Notes: generated by a model from the letters alone, not told the origin. Positions 1 through 9,713 are shown, counted from the stretch's first letter. The stretch: 64,000 bases of DNA from Maribacter huludaoensis (GCF_029350945.1 NZ_JARKMS010000001.1:710313-774312), one strand, 5' to 3'. Translations and numbers: made by a program.

Positions 1-1386
1 GCATCCATTTGTATTAGTTACAACGACTTCGTATTCGCCAGCTTCGGTAACATCGATCATTTGGGTAGTAGCACCTGTAGACCATTGGTAGGTGACATTC
101 TCAACTTCGGCGTCTAAAGTGATAAAAGAGTCTTCACATAGAAAAACACTAGCATCTTCAGGTATTACCGGTAATGGATTAACGGTTAAACTGACTGCAG
201 TTCTTGTAGTGGAAGCACATTCAATTTCGGTAGAATTGGCTTCTGCATAATATGTACCTGCAACTCCAATTTCTAAATTTTGGCTATTGGATACTATTAA
301 ATTTCCACCGGTAGGGGCGTCATACCAATTTATAGCGTATAGTGATGGTGTATTTACTGATATAGTCCCTATATCGCCTTCGCAAATTTCAACATCCCCG
401 TTGCTAACAGGTGCAGGAGGAATAGGTAATACGATAATGTCAAAAACATCGGATACCACATTGCATAGATTGTTATTGACGTTAACAATGTCCTCTGCTA
501 TTTTTGTCCTAAAATAGGTGGTTGTGGTGACGGTAGGTGTATTTAGAATAGCATTGTTTTCTCCCGGTATATCTGTCCATGTTTGTTGATCTGTACTTTG
601 CTGCCATTGGTAGGCATGAGAACTAAAAACGGAAGAGTCCGGTGTTGCGGTAAGCGTTGTGGATACTCCGCCCTGGTCTTCGCAGACTACCAAACTAGCT
701 TCGTTGGTAGGTGTTGAGACCGTAACGTTGTCTCCACAGGATCGAAATAAAATATCATCTATGGCAACATCATTCCCACAGCCACCGTTACTGTTGTTTC
801 TCATCTTAAGGATAACGGATGTTTGGCCAGGTTCGGTTTTAAAAACCAAGGCATATTGTTCCCATACGGTTGTACCGGTTCCTGGTATACTGCCGGTATC
901 TCCTTGGGCCAGCAAATTAGTGTCCGTTGCGTCCCAAATTTGAAAACGGACGTTAACAGGTATGCTGTTGCCGTCACAGCTATTCGCTGGTTGAAGGTTG
1001 ATCAGCCAAGATGAAAATTCATAAGTAGTATTCTCACATAGGCCCGTAACCTGTCTTTGGTAGAACTCGCCGGCGGTAAAACTGGCATTGACGATAAATG
1101 CTTTACCATTGGTATCGCCAGGTGTGTGGTCTTCAATGGATATCCAGTCGAAATAATTAGTAGTGCTAGATACAGTATAATCACCGTCATTGGGCGTGCC
1201 TGTGGTAAAATTATAGGTTGTGGTGCCGGGTGCCAGCATAGGACCGTCTGTGGTGCCCGCTCCAAAGTCCTCGGTAAAAATAGGATCGCCAGAGCTACCA
1301 CCGCAAAAACCTAGCTGCGCCTGAAGTATGGTAATACTGCAGCAGGTAAATAATAATATAAGTAAAATTGTTTTGGGGCACTTCAT
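1..1386 (-). CDS. Large secreted adhesin-like protein, N-terminal part only (runs off the left edge)
   Basis: The frame is open from ATG at 1386 to the window edge, giving the first 462 codons; the C-terminus lies outside. A hydrophobic signal peptide covers residues 1 to about 23 (likely cleavage in LQA/QL). Residues about 28-215 form one module running from FTEDFG to DDILFRSCG, which looks like a jelly-roll carbohydrate-binding fold. Ig/PKD-like repeats follow, marked by YQW (about residues 259 and 431) and VCED / LCED starts. In Bacteroidetes such proteins usually end in a T9SS type B (gliding-motility-associated) sorting domain and sit on the cell surface. That domain would be beyond the window, so T9SS export and an adhesive role are inference. 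The gene is divergent from the prenyltransferase gene at 1501. Confidence 0.8.
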   Translation of the reverse strand, partial: MKCPKTILLILLFTCCSITILQAQLGFCGGSSGDPIFTEDFGAGTTDGPMLAPGTTTYNFTTGTPNDGDYTVSSTTNYFDWISIEDHTPGDTNGKAFIVNASFTAGEFYQRQVTGLCENTTYEFSSWLINLQPANSCDGNSIPVNVRFQIWDATDTNLLAQGDTGSIPGTGTTVWEQYALVFKTEPGQTSVILKMRNNSNGGCGNDVAIDDILFRSCGDNVTVSTPTNEASLVVCEDQGGVSTTLTATPDSSVFSSHAYQWQQSTDQQTWTDIPGENNAILNTPTVTTTTYFRTKIAEDIVNVNNNLCNVVSDVFDIIVLPIPPAPVSNGDVEICEGDIGTISVNTPSLYAINWYDAPTGGNLIVSNSQNLEIGVAGTYYAEANSTEIECASTTRTAVSLTVNPLPVIPEDASVFLCEDSFITLDAEVENVTYQWSTGATTQMIDVTEAGEYEVVVTNTNGC

Positions 1387-1500
1387 AATCTAAGGTTAAA
1401 GATATACTTTTTAAAAAGATGAATAGTTGTAGTATAGCTTTCATGGCATAGTAGTGTCAAGTAAAGTATTTTTACGAAGATGTGAACTTAACCCAATTGT

Positions 1501-2361
1501 ATGTTGAATTTGTTGGACTTAAAAATTTCCAGGCCTGGACTTTGGTTTCCTACCATTTGGATCTATTTAGTTCCTTTTGCGAATCAGGTAGATTATTGGC
1601 AGTCGTTCAATTTTTGGCTAGGTCTATTTTTTGTCACCTTTCCCTTAAACTATCTGGTCTACGGTCTTAATGATTTAAATGATGTTGGTGCAGATGCGGT
1701 AAATGATAGAAAAGGAAACTTTCTCTTTGGTGCAAAGGCTTCAAAGTTGCAACTTAAAGGTGTGCTCACTAAAATAATTGTACTTACGACTGTGTTTGTA
1801 ACTGCGTTTACTTTTATAGCCGGATTAAAAATGTTTTTGTTATTGGTGTTTATGGTCGTCGTAAACATTCTCTATAATTTTAAGCCGTTCAGAATAAAAG
1901 AGAGGCCTCCGTTTGAAATATTGATACAGGTTGGGTACGTAGTTACTGTATTCTTTTCTATAGAACTGAATAATTTGGAAACATTGCCATGGCAGACATT
2001 GATGTATTTGTCATTGTTTGCATTTCAGGCACATATTGCTGGTGAAATAATGGATATAGAGCCAGATTTGGCTTCGGGAAAAAGAACCACCGCAACTTTG
2101 GTAGGGCGTAAAAACTCAAAATTGTTGATGCTTTTGATTTTGGTGTGCGAATCTGTTTTGGTGTGGTACTGGTTTCAAGATATCGTTTTAGCTTCTTTTC
2201 TTGGTCTTTTCTCTGCATTTATGGTGTTAGATATTTTTGTGATTTTTAAGGGTAGGGCATATACGTTGCCAGAAATGAAATTGTTTGGTTACCTTATTAA
2301 TATATCGGCATTGGCTTCAATGCTTTGGGTGCTTTTTAGTGGCAAATTGATAATGGCTTAG
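1501..2361 (+). CDS. UbiA-family prenyltransferase, integral membrane
   Basis: 286 residues with about eight hydrophobic segments. The first UbiA aspartate-rich motif is NDLND followed by D65 and D69 (residues 57-69), in a cytoplasmic loop. The second is DIEPD near residue 180, followed by the GKRTTATLVG segment common in the family. These motifs bind Mg2+-prenyl diphosphate. The family transfers prenyl chains to aromatic or other acceptors (quinones, haem O, carotenoid-like lipids). The acceptor cannot be read from the sequence, and no quinone genes are adjacent. The ATG at 1501 is the first start giving an N-terminus typical of the family (LKISRPGLW). It ends 83 bp before leuS, which has its own promoter. 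Confidence 0.85.
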   Translation: MLNLLDLKISRPGLWFPTIWIYLVPFANQVDYWQSFNFWLGLFFVTFPLNYLVYGLNDLNDVGADAVNDRKGNFLFGAKASKLQLKGVLTKIIVLTTVFVTAFTFIAGLKMFLLLVFMVVVNILYNFKPFRIKERPPFEILIQVGYVVTVFFSIELNNLETLPWQTLMYLSLFAFQAHIAGEIMDIEPDLASGKRTTATLVGRKNSKLLMLLILVCESVLVWYWFQDIVLASFLGLFSAFMVLDIFVIFKGRAYTLPEMKLFGYLINISALASMLWVLFSGKLIMA

Positions 2362-2387
2362 GTCTATAGTTATCAATTGGTTTAAAC

Positions 2388-2418
2388 TTTTCCCTTTAGC
2401 AGAATAAACCTATTTTTG
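2388..2418 (+). promoter_or_regulatory. Bacteroidetes-type promoter of leuS
   Basis: TATTTTTG at 2411-2418 matches the -7 consensus TAnnTTTG. TTTT at 2388-2391, 19 bp upstream, is one base off the -33 element TTTG. It lies 26 bp before the leuS start. Confidence 0.55.
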
Positions 2419-2444
2419 CGACTTACAGAAAAGAAGTAACTATC

Positions 2445-5400
2445 ATGCAATACAATTTCAACGAAATTGAGGCCAAATGGCAAAAATACTGGGCAGAAAA
2501 TCAAACATTTAAAGCAGAGAACAATTCTGAAAAAGAAAAGTTTTATGTGCTGGATATGTTCCCTTATCCTTCAGGTGCGGGACTCCATGTTGGCCATCCG
2601 TTAGGGTATATTGCCAGTGATATTTATGCACGTTACAAAAGGCATAAAGGTTTTAATGTATTGCACCCGCAAGGGTATGATTCTTTCGGGTTGCCTGCAG
2701 AGCAATATGCCATACAAACAGGTCAGCATCCTGCAATAACCACTGCGGCCAATATTAAAACATACAGAAGGCAATTAGATCAATTAGGTTTCTCTTTTGA
2801 TTGGAGCAGGGAAGTAAGAACTTCTAGTCCTGAGTATTATAAATGGACACAGTGGATATTCATTCAAATATTCAATTCTTGGTATAATACCGATACGGAT
2901 AAGGCGGAAGATATAGATACTTTGATTTCCGTATTTGAGGCAGAAGGCAATGCCAATGTAAATGCGGTTTGTGATGATGATATTGTTATTTTTTCTGCAG
3001 AAGACTGGACCAATTTTTCTGATGTTGAAAAGCAAGAAATTCTTTTAAAATATAGATTAACGTATTTGGCGGATACCGAGGTAAACTGGTGTCCGGCATT
3101 GGGTACGGTTTTGGCAAATGACGAAATAGTAAACGGAGTGTCAGAACGTGGTGGTCACCCGGTTGTTCGTAAAAAGATGACCCAGTGGAGCATGCGTATA
3201 TCTGCCTATGCACAACGTTTGTTGGACGGACTGGATAAGGTAGATTGGCCCCAGCCCTTGAAAGATTCGCAAACCAATTGGATAGGTCGTTCTCAAGGTG
3301 CATCGGCTATGTTTAATGTGAAAGACCATGATGAAAAAATAGAGGTTTTTACCACAAGACCCGATACTATTTTCGGAGTCTCTTTTATGACTTTGGCGCC
3401 AGAGCACGAATTGGTTGGTAAAATAACTACGGTAGAGCAGAAAGCAGAGGTAGAGGCATATATTGAGGCAACGGCAAAACGTAGCGAGCGTGATCGTATG
3501 GCAGATGTAAAAACCATTTCCGGTGCATTTACAGGTGCCTATGCGGAGCACCCATTTACAAAAGAGCCTATTCCAATTTGGATTGGTGATTACGTATTAG
3601 CGGGTTATGGAACAGGCGCGGTAATGTCAGTACCATGTGGTGATCAGCGCGATTATGACTTTGCAAAGCATTTTAATATTCCGATACCGAATATTTTTGA
3701 GGGAGTTGATATCTCTGAAGAAGCTTTTGCTGACAAGGAAAAAACGGTTATTGCAAATTCTGATTTCTTAAACGGATTGCCGTATAAGAAAGCCATGAAA
3801 TTGGCCATCTATGAATTGGAAAAACTAGGGCATGGTGAAGGAAAAATAAATTATCGTTTGCGCGATGCTGTTTTTAGTCGCCAAAGATATTGGGGAGAAC
3901 CTTTCCCTGTATATTATGTAGATGGTATGCCGCAGATAATCGCAAAAGAACATTTGCCGATTGAGTTACCGGAAGTGGAAAAGTATTTGCCAACCGAAAC
4001 CGGCGAACCACCATTAGGTAACGCTGAGGTATGGGCTTGGGATACCGTTGCCAATAAGGTTGTGAATAATAGCGAGATAAATAATACCACTGTATTTCCA
4101 TTGGAACTGAATACTATGCCAGGTTGGGCAGGTAGTTCACAGTATTTTAATAGGTATATGGATCCGCATAATAGCGAAGAAATATTCTCAGAGAAAGCCA
4201 TTAACTACTGGCAAGATGTAGATTTGTATATAGGTGGAAGCGAGCACGCAACAGGTCACTTATTGTACTCTCGTTTTTGGCAAAAATTCATGTTTGATAA
4301 AGGTTTGGTGCCTAAAGATGAGTTTGCCAAGAAGTTGATCAACCAAGGAATGATTACGGGGACTAGTGCTTTTTTATATCAAATTATACCTGGTGTAATG
4401 GCGACGGATAATTCTTTGTTTATGGGGAAGCCAATAACAGGTTGTTCTAATATTTTGGTTTCAGCGGATATGATTGATTTGATTGGACGTGAGCCTAACG
4501 CTTTTGGTTATTTGGAAACAAATAAATCAAAACCAATTTTTGATTTTGTTAAGTCAAAGATTGACAATATTGATGAATATTACTATACAGATGAAAATAA
4601 CATTATACATGAGTTAGGGTTTAAAATTCTTCGTTTGCATTTTGATGTAAATGTTGTTTTAGGAGATAATACGCTGGACACTAATTTTGTTCAAAACAGT
4701 AATAAAAGCAGGTTAAAAGACGATGTCGCATTCGTTTATAATGATGAAGGAAAGTTTATAGTTGAGCGCGAAGTCGAAAAAATGTCCAAATCTAAATACA
4801 ACGTAGTAAATCCAGATGCTATTTGTGAAGAATATGGTGCAGACAGTCTGCGCTTGTATGAAATGTTCTTAGGTCCGTTAGAGCAATCTAAACCTTGGAA
4901 CACGGCAGGTATTACCGGAGCACATGGTTTCTTAAAGAAACTGTGGAAATTGTACACGCCATTTTTAGATGAAACCGCGATCGCTGAGCGTAGCCAAAGT
5001 GAAGAAGAGCCTTCTAAAGAATCTTGGAAAACATTGCACAAGACCATTAAAAAGGTAGAAGAGGATATTGAAAACTTCAGTTTTAATACATCGGTATCTA
5101 CTTTCATGATCTGTGTAAATGAACTTTCAGCTCAAAAATGTGTCAGCAGAAAAGTGTTGGAGCCATTGGCAATATTGGTATCGCCATATGCGCCACATAT
5201 TGCGGAAGAATTGTGGAGCAAATTGGGTCATTCAGATTCTATTGCTACGGCACCATTCCCAAAATTTGAAGAAAAGTATATCAAAGAAAGTGATAAAGAA
5301 TATCCGATATCCTTTAACGGTAAAATGAAATTTACCATGCAGTTGTCTTTAGATTTAAGTAAAGATGAAATAGAGGCTGCGGTTATGGCACATGAAAAAA

Positions 5401-5477
5401 CCCAACAACAATTGGCAGGGCGTACTCCTAAAAAGGTGATTGTAGTACCTGGTAAAATTGTAAATATTGTTGGTTAA
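2445..5477 (+). CDS. leuS: Leucyl-tRNA synthetase
   Basis: 1010-residue class I aminoacyl-tRNA synthetase that charges tRNA-Leu in the cytoplasm. The HIGH signature appears as HVGH at residues 48-51. The CP1 editing domain contains the TTRPDTIFG segment, and KMSKS is at 779-783, followed by the anticodon-binding helical domain. It is longer than the roughly 860-930 residues usual for bacterial LeuRS. The extra length is partly an acidic insertion around residues 145-210 (nt 2880-3080) and partly an enlarged, AT-rich leucine-specific region just before KMSKS (nt about 4360-4745). The frame is intact, so the protein should be functional. It has its own promoter and a terminator at 5498. Confidence 0.97.
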   Translation: MQYNFNEIEAKWQKYWAENQTFKAENNSEKEKFYVLDMFPYPSGAGLHVGHPLGYIASDIYARYKRHKGFNVLHPQGYDSFGLPAEQYAIQTGQHPAITTAANIKTYRRQLDQLGFSFDWSREVRTSSPEYYKWTQWIFIQIFNSWYNTDTDKAEDIDTLISVFEAEGNANVNAVCDDDIVIFSAEDWTNFSDVEKQEILLKYRLTYLADTEVNWCPALGTVLANDEIVNGVSERGGHPVVRKKMTQWSMRISAYAQRLLDGLDKVDWPQPLKDSQTNWIGRSQGASAMFNVKDHDEKIEVFTTRPDTIFGVSFMTLAPEHELVGKITTVEQKAEVEAYIEATAKRSERDRMADVKTISGAFTGAYAEHPFTKEPIPIWIGDYVLAGYGTGAVMSVPCGDQRDYDFAKHFNIPIPNIFEGVDISEEAFADKEKTVIANSDFLNGLPYKKAMKLAIYELEKLGHGEGKINYRLRDAVFSRQRYWGEPFPVYYVDGMPQIIAKEHLPIELPEVEKYLPTETGEPPLGNAEVWAWDTVANKVVNNSEINNTTVFPLELNTMPGWAGSSQYFNRYMDPHNSEEIFSEKAINYWQDVDLYIGGSEHATGHLLYSRFWQKFMFDKGLVPKDEFAKKLINQGMITGTSAFLYQIIPGVMATDNSLFMGKPITGCSNILVSADMIDLIGREPNAFGYLETNKSKPIFDFVKSKIDNIDEYYYTDENNIIHELGFKILRLHFDVNVVLGDNTLDTNFVQNSNKSRLKDDVAFVYNDEGKFIVEREVEKMSKSKYNVVNPDAICEEYGADSLRLYEMFLGPLEQSKPWNTAGITGAHGFLKKLWKLYTPFLDETAIAERSQSEEEPSKESWKTLHKTIKKVEEDIENFSFNTSVSTFMICVNELSAQKCVSRKVLEPLAILVSPYAPHIAEELWSKLGHSDSIATAPFPKFEEKYIKESDKEYPISFNGKMKFTMQLSLDLSKDEIEAAVMAHEKTQQQLAGRTPKKVIVVPGKIVNIVG

Positions 5478-5497
5478 CTCTTAAATAGTATAACTGG

Positions 5498-5529
5498 AAA
5501 AGAGGCAATGAGAATTGCCTCTTTTTTTT
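5498..5529 (+). terminator. Rho-independent terminator of leuS
   Basis: AGAGGCAAT and ATTGCCTCT form a perfect stem around a GAGA loop, followed by a run of eight T, starting 21 bp after the leuS stop codon. Confidence 0.85.
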
Positions 5530-5679
5530 GCATTAATTATTTATCAAGGTTATGGTTAAATTGAGGGGTATAATTTAAAAATTAATATAAAAATGAAATA
5601 TACCCCCTAAAAAATTAGGGTATGTTTGTGATAAAATGATAATTATGACACAATACCCCTGTGTTTTGTCGAATTAATG

Positions 5680-5710
5680 TTTGATATGTTATTAATTAGT
5701 TTCAATTTTG
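5680..5710 (+). promoter_or_regulatory. Bacteroidetes-type promoter of ald
   Basis: TTTG at 5680-5683, a 19-bp spacer and CAATTTTG at 5703-5710 (one mismatch to TAnnTTTG), 24 bp before the ald start codon. Confidence 0.5.
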
Positions 5711-5734
5711 CAGTGTAACATTAAATGATAAATC

Positions 5735-6835
5735 ATGATTGTTGGTATTCCAAAAGAAATTAAGAACAATGAAAGCAGGGTAGGTATGACACCGGCCGGA
5801 GTTTTCGAATTGGTAAAGAACAACCACAAAGTATATGTACAATCAGGTGCTGGTGAAGGAAGTGGTTTTTTCAATCAAGATTATCAACAGGCAGGTGCTG
5901 TAATACTAGATACTATTGGTCAAGTATATGCTATGAGCGAAATGATCGTAAAGGTAAAAGAGCCTATTGCAGAAGAGTATAATTTAATACAGGAAGGTCA
6001 AATACTGTTTACATATTTCCATTTTGCGTCAAGTGAGGCATTGACCAAGGCAATGATCAAGCAAAAAGCTGTTTGCATAGCATATGAAACGGTAGAGGAT
6101 GAAGAAGGAACATTGCCACTTTTAACGCCAATGTCAGAAGTTGCAGGTAGAATGGCCATACAACAAGGTGCTAAATATTTAGAAAAACCTGTAAAAGGCC
6201 GTGGAGTGTTATTAGGTGGTGTGCCAGGTGTGGCCCCGGGCAAAGTTTTGGTGTTAGGTGCTGGCGTAGTGGGCATACAGGCTGCTAAAATGGCAGCAGG
6301 TTTGGGGGCTCATGTAACTATTTTAGATATTAACATGAAACGTCTGCGTTATGCAAATGATGTAATGCCACCACATGTGGTTACTGAATTCTCTAATGAA
6401 TTTAATATAAGAAGATTGATCAAGACTCATGATCTTATAATAGGTGGGGTATTGTTGAAAGGTGCCAAAGCTCCAAATTTGATTACTAGAGACATGCTGA
6501 AAGAAATGAGGCCGGGAACGGTAATCGTTGATGTTGCCGTAGATCAAGGGGGTTGTGTGGAGACAACAAAGCCTACCACACATGAAGATCCAATTTATAT
6601 CATTGATGATGTGGTGCATTACTCGGTAGCTAATATGCCGGGAGCAGTACCTTATACATCTACCATGGCATTGACCAATGTAACATTGCCGTATGCATTG
6701 AAATTGGCAAATTTAGGTTGGGAAGCTGCGTGTGAAAAAGATGCATCTTTGAAGAAAGGATTAAATATAGTAGAAGGGAATGTAGTATATCAAGAAATTA
6801 TTGAAGCCTTTGGTTGGGAAGAGATAGTGGCTTAA
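5735..6835 (+). CDS. ald: Alanine dehydrogenase
   Basis: 366 residues. The enzyme catalyses the reversible NAD-dependent deamination of L-alanine to pyruvate and ammonia. The N-terminus MIVGIPKEIK...ESRVGMTPAGV is the family signature with the pyruvate-binding Arg. VKVKEP supplies the catalytic Lys and FTYFHFA the catalytic His. A Rossmann NAD site is present (VLVLGAGVVGIQAAKMA, then ILDIN), and the C-terminal VAVDQGG and NMPGAVPYTST segments are conserved. Length is close to the family norm of about 370. It stands alone between a promoter at 5680 and a terminator at 6862, and likely feeds pyruvate/nitrogen balance during amino-acid growth. Confidence 0.96.
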   Translation: MIVGIPKEIKNNESRVGMTPAGVFELVKNNHKVYVQSGAGEGSGFFNQDYQQAGAVILDTIGQVYAMSEMIVKVKEPIAEEYNLIQEGQILFTYFHFASSEALTKAMIKQKAVCIAYETVEDEEGTLPLLTPMSEVAGRMAIQQGAKYLEKPVKGRGVLLGGVPGVAPGKVLVLGAGVVGIQAAKMAAGLGAHVTILDINMKRLRYANDVMPPHVVTEFSNEFNIRRLIKTHDLIIGGVLLKGAKAPNLITRDMLKEMRPGTVIVDVAVDQGGCVETTKPTTHEDPIYIIDDVVHYSVANMPGAVPYTSTMALTNVTLPYALKLANLGWEAACEKDASLKKGLNIVEGNVVYQEIIEAFGWEEIVA

Positions 6836-6861
6836 TCTGTACATTTTGTCAGTAAAATATG

Positions 6862-6897
6862 CCTCGTCATATCCGAAAGGAATTTGGCGGGGTTTTT
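6862..6897 (+). terminator. Terminator after ald
   Basis: CCTCGTCA (6862-6869) pairs with TGGCGGGG (6885-6892) through several G-U pairs and is followed by TTTTT. The stem is weaker than the leuS one. Confidence 0.6.
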
Positions 6898-6970
6898 GCT
6901 TTTCTAAAAATAGATTCTTTAAAAAGTGGGAATCTTTAGTATATTTAATCGATTTAAAAATTGAAACATT

Positions 6971-7666
6971 ATGATGGGATATTATATATTGATCGGAGCA
7001 ATTGCTTTGGTCAGCTGGTTAGTGAGCAGTAAATTAAAAAGTAAATTCAAGCATTACTCTAAAGTACATTTGCAAAATGGAATGAGTGGTGCGGAGATTG
7101 CGGAAAAAATGTTGGCAGATCATGGTATTAGAGATGTAAAGGTTGTTTCTACGCCTGGTATGCTTACCGATCACTATAACCCTGCAAACAAAACCGTAAA
7201 CTTAAGTGAAGGGGTATACAATCAAAGAAATGCTGCTGCCGCGGCAGTTTCGGCACATGAAGTTGGGCACGCCGTACAACATGCACAGGCATATGAGTGG
7301 TTGGGCATGCGTTCAAAGTTGGTGCCTATTGTAAGTGTTACATCTAGCATGTCTATGTGGGTCGTATTTGGTGGTTTGGCATTAGGTGCCGCTGCCGGTG
7401 TAGGTTTTGGATATTGGGTAGCCGTTGCCGGTCTGGTAATGATGGGCATGGCAACATTGTTCAGTTTTGTGACCCTACCGGTAGAATATGACGCCAGTAA
7501 TAGAGCATTGGCATGGTTAAAAAACAAGAATATAGTTACACCAGAAGAATATAAAGGTTCTGAAGATGCGCTGAAATGGGCTGCACGTACCTATTTGGTC
7601 GCTGCAATAGGTTCACTGGCAACTTTGGTCTACTGGGGGCTTCAAGTTTTTGGTGGTAGAGATTAA
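6971..7666 (+). CDS. Membrane zinc metallopeptidase, YugP-like (Zn_peptidase_2)
   Basis: 231 residues. An N-terminal membrane segment (residues 3-20) is followed by a conserved region containing GMLTDHYNP, then the zinc-binding HEVGHAVQH motif near residues 96-104. Two or three further hydrophobic segments and the second conserved motif LPVEYDASNRAL complete the family pattern. Members are membrane-bound putative metalloproteases of unknown substrate. There are two consecutive ATG codons at the start; either may be used. Monocistronic, ended by the hairpin at 7688. Confidence 0.88.
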   Translation: MMGYYILIGAIALVSWLVSSKLKSKFKHYSKVHLQNGMSGAEIAEKMLADHGIRDVKVVSTPGMLTDHYNPANKTVNLSEGVYNQRNAAAAAVSAHEVGHAVQHAQAYEWLGMRSKLVPIVSVTSSMSMWVVFGGLALGAAAGVGFGYWVAVAGLVMMGMATLFSFVTLPVEYDASNRALAWLKNKNIVTPEEYKGSEDALKWAARTYLVAAIGSLATLVYWGLQVFGGRD

Positions 7667-7687
7667 GATATAATTGTTTAGAAATAG

Positions 7688-7718
7688 AAAAGCCTTCCGT
7701 TCCGGGAAGGCTTTTTTT
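7688..7718. terminator. Bidirectional terminator between the zinc peptidase and Lrp genes
   Basis: AAAGCCTTCC and GGAAGGCTTT form a perfect stem, flanked by A-rich sequence on the left and seven T on the right. It lies in a 50-bp convergent gap, so it can serve both strands. Confidence 0.85.
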
Positions 7719-8187
7719 ATATGCTTATTTGTCGGTCTATTTGTTGGGCTAAAGAAATAAAAGTTTCTGTTCTTGAGACACCTTCTATGGCTTGTATTTC
7801 TTTGTTGAGTACCTGCATTAAATGCTCATTATCTCTACATAATACTTTAATAAGGATAGACCAGTTACCGGTGGTATAGTGGCATTCCAAAACTTCGGGT
7901 ATTTTTTCAAGCTGCTTCACGGCCATGGGATTGCTCATCGCCTTGTCCAAATAAATACCAATATAGGCCATAGTGGTATAGCCTAAAGATTTTGGGTTTA
8001 CAATGAACTTTGAGCCGGATAAAAGTCCTGATGCTTCTAGTTTTCTTAAACGCTGATGTATGGCTGCTCCGGAAATACCGATACTTCTTGCAATTTCAAG
8101 AACCGGTTTACGGGCGTCTTCCATTAAAAAACGTAAGATTTTTTTATCTATTCCGTCAATTTTAGCCAAAGAAGATGGTGTTTTCAT
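7717..8187 (-). CDS. Lrp/AsnC-family transcriptional regulator
   Basis: 156 residues. The N-terminal winged HTH starts with IDGIDKKILRFLMEDAR and includes the recognition region SIGISGAAIHQRLRKLE. The C-terminal RAM/AsnC ligand-binding domain has the typical turn HYTTGNWSILIKVLC. Lrp-family proteins bind DNA as multimers and respond to amino acids. It lies downstream of, and on the same strand as, the saccharopine dehydrogenase-like gene (gap 152 bp), so control of that amino-acid enzyme is a reasonable inference but not shown. Ordinary length for the family. Confidence 0.92.
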   Translation of the reverse strand: MKTPSSLAKIDGIDKKILRFLMEDARKPVLEIARSIGISGAAIHQRLRKLEASGLLSGSKFIVNPKSLGYTTMAYIGIYLDKAMSNPMAVKQLEKIPEVLECHYTTGNWSILIKVLCRDNEHLMQVLNKEIQAIEGVSRTETFISLAQQIDRQISI

Positions 8188-8339
8188 GTTATCTAAATCA
8201 AAGATCTCTTTTCTGGTGCTCCAGCTATGCTTCTACATACCTTAATTCTAGCAGGGCAAACCTTATTGTAATTTCAGTTGCTTTAAAGGTTTAAAATATA
8301 AAAGTACTTATTTGGTTTCAAAATGATACTTAAAATGTA

Positions 8340-9713
8340 CTAATTGACTACAGAATTTGGATTATACCCCAAATAAGGTATATCGTATTCTTTAAATTTA
8401 ACACCGTAATCTTCAAGTTCTTTAAGTATGGGTTCGTAAACTTCCTTGGATATCGGAATTTGAACTCCCGGTGTGGTTATTTTTCCGTTCAATATTTTTA
8501 AGGCGGCCATGGCTACCGGTAATCCTACGGTTTTTGCCATTGCGGTAAACGTTTGGTTTTCGCCGGTAACAACAAGTTTGGAATCAATTTGTTTCTTTTC
8601 ACCGTTTAACTCGTAACCAAATTTATGATACATAACGATCATGTCCTTTTCGTTTGATTTCAACGTCCAGCTATCTTCAAGAATTTTCTGAAGCGCTTGG
8701 GCCGGAGTAGCGTTTGGTATGCCTATGAATTTATTTTGATCAAAAATGTTCAGCTCTAGCAACTTGTCCCAACGAATATCATCTTGATCTAATTTTAGAT
8801 AATGTCTAAGTTTTAGCTCTACGGAATCGGTAGGGGAATACGGAAGAAATAGATTTATGAATTCTCGGTAACTCATTTTTTCAGAGTTTTCAATAGTGTA
8901 GGTGTCATCTGTAGCGCCTAATTGTATGAACATGTTCCAAGCTTTTGAAAAGCCTACACGGCGCATGGTGCCTCTGTAAATTGTTAGTGCATCTTGTAAT
9001 TTATAAGCTTCGCGATAATTTAATGAATCGCGGTTGGCATAACCTTCAAAACGGCCATAACCTTCAATTTCAAAGAATTCTGTACGTCTAAATAACCGAT
9101 GATAGGGAATGTATTTGTAAGTGCCTTCTTGTAGAAATTTGGCGGTACCGCCTTGTCCTGCCAAAACTACATTTCTAGGGTTCCAGGTAAATTTATAGTT
9201 CCATAGGTTATTGTCATGTTCTGGGGCAACCAAGCCACCACAGAAAGATTCAAACAATATTATTTTACCGCCGTTATCACGAATACGGTCAATTACTTGC
9301 ATGGCACTCATGTGATCCACACCTGGGTCCAGACCAATTTCGTTCATAAAAACTAGTCCGGCTTCCTTCACCTGTTCGTCAAGGGCTAGCAATTCATTAC
9401 TAACGTAAGATGCTGTTACCAAATGTTTTTTTAAACGAACACAATCTTGTGCTACCATGATGTGAAAACGGGCAGGAAGCATGGAGATTACGATATCTGA
9501 ATGTTCAATTACTTTTTGTCTTGCGGTATCTTCAAAAATATCAAGAGCAATTACGGTGCAGTGTGTATGTTCGCTAATCGATGATGGAATTGCAGTGGGG
9601 TTTATGTCGCCAATGGTGATTTCCAAATTTTCAGCTTCCGCTTTTCCTAATAGATAATCCAATAAATAAGAGGTGGATTTACCTGCGCCAATAACAAGAA
9701 TTTTTCGCATCAT
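8340..9713 (-). CDS. Saccharopine dehydrogenase-like oxidoreductase
   Basis: 457 residues. The N-terminal Rossmann site is KILVIGAGKSTSYLLDYL with the acidic partner in TIGDIN. The conserved ITASYVS-like segment appears as HLVTASYVSNE, and the family motif as GLDPGVDHMSA. The C-terminal catalytic domain (Sacchrp_dh_C) follows. Family members form or cleave saccharopine in lysine metabolism using NAD(P)H. In flavobacteria this gene often accompanies an Lrp regulator, as here (7717), which suggests lysine degradation. Direction and cofactor cannot be read from the sequence. There are two consecutive ATG codons at 9713 and 9710; the second gives the tighter N-terminus MRKILVIG. Confidence 0.88.
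   Translation of the reverse strand: MMRKILVIGAGKSTSYLLDYLLGKAEAENLEITIGDINPTAIPSSISEHTHCTVIALDIFEDTARQKVIEHSDIVISMLPARFHIMVAQDCVRLKKHLVTASYVSNELLALDEQVKEAGLVFMNEIGLDPGVDHMSAMQVIDRIRDNGGKIILFESFCGGLVAPEHDNNLWNYKFTWNPRNVVLAGQGGTAKFLQEGTYKYIPYHRLFRRTEFFEIEGYGRFEGYANRDSLNYREAYKLQDALTIYRGTMRRVGFSKAWNMFIQLGATDDTYTIENSEKMSYREFINLFLPYSPTDSVELKLRHYLKLDQDDIRWDKLLELNIFDQNKFIGIPNATPAQALQKILEDSWTLKSNEKDMIVMYHKFGYELNGEKKQIDSKLVVTGENQTFTAMAKTVGLPVAMAALKILNGKITTPGVQIPISKEVYEPILKELEDYGVKFKEYDIPYLGYNPNSVVN

Noticed and set aside
287-1314. Several plus-strand open frames of 60-95 codons in the first 1.3 kb
   Set aside because: They are antisense to a continuous 462-codon minus-strand frame with signal peptide and Ig-like repeats, which explains the region.
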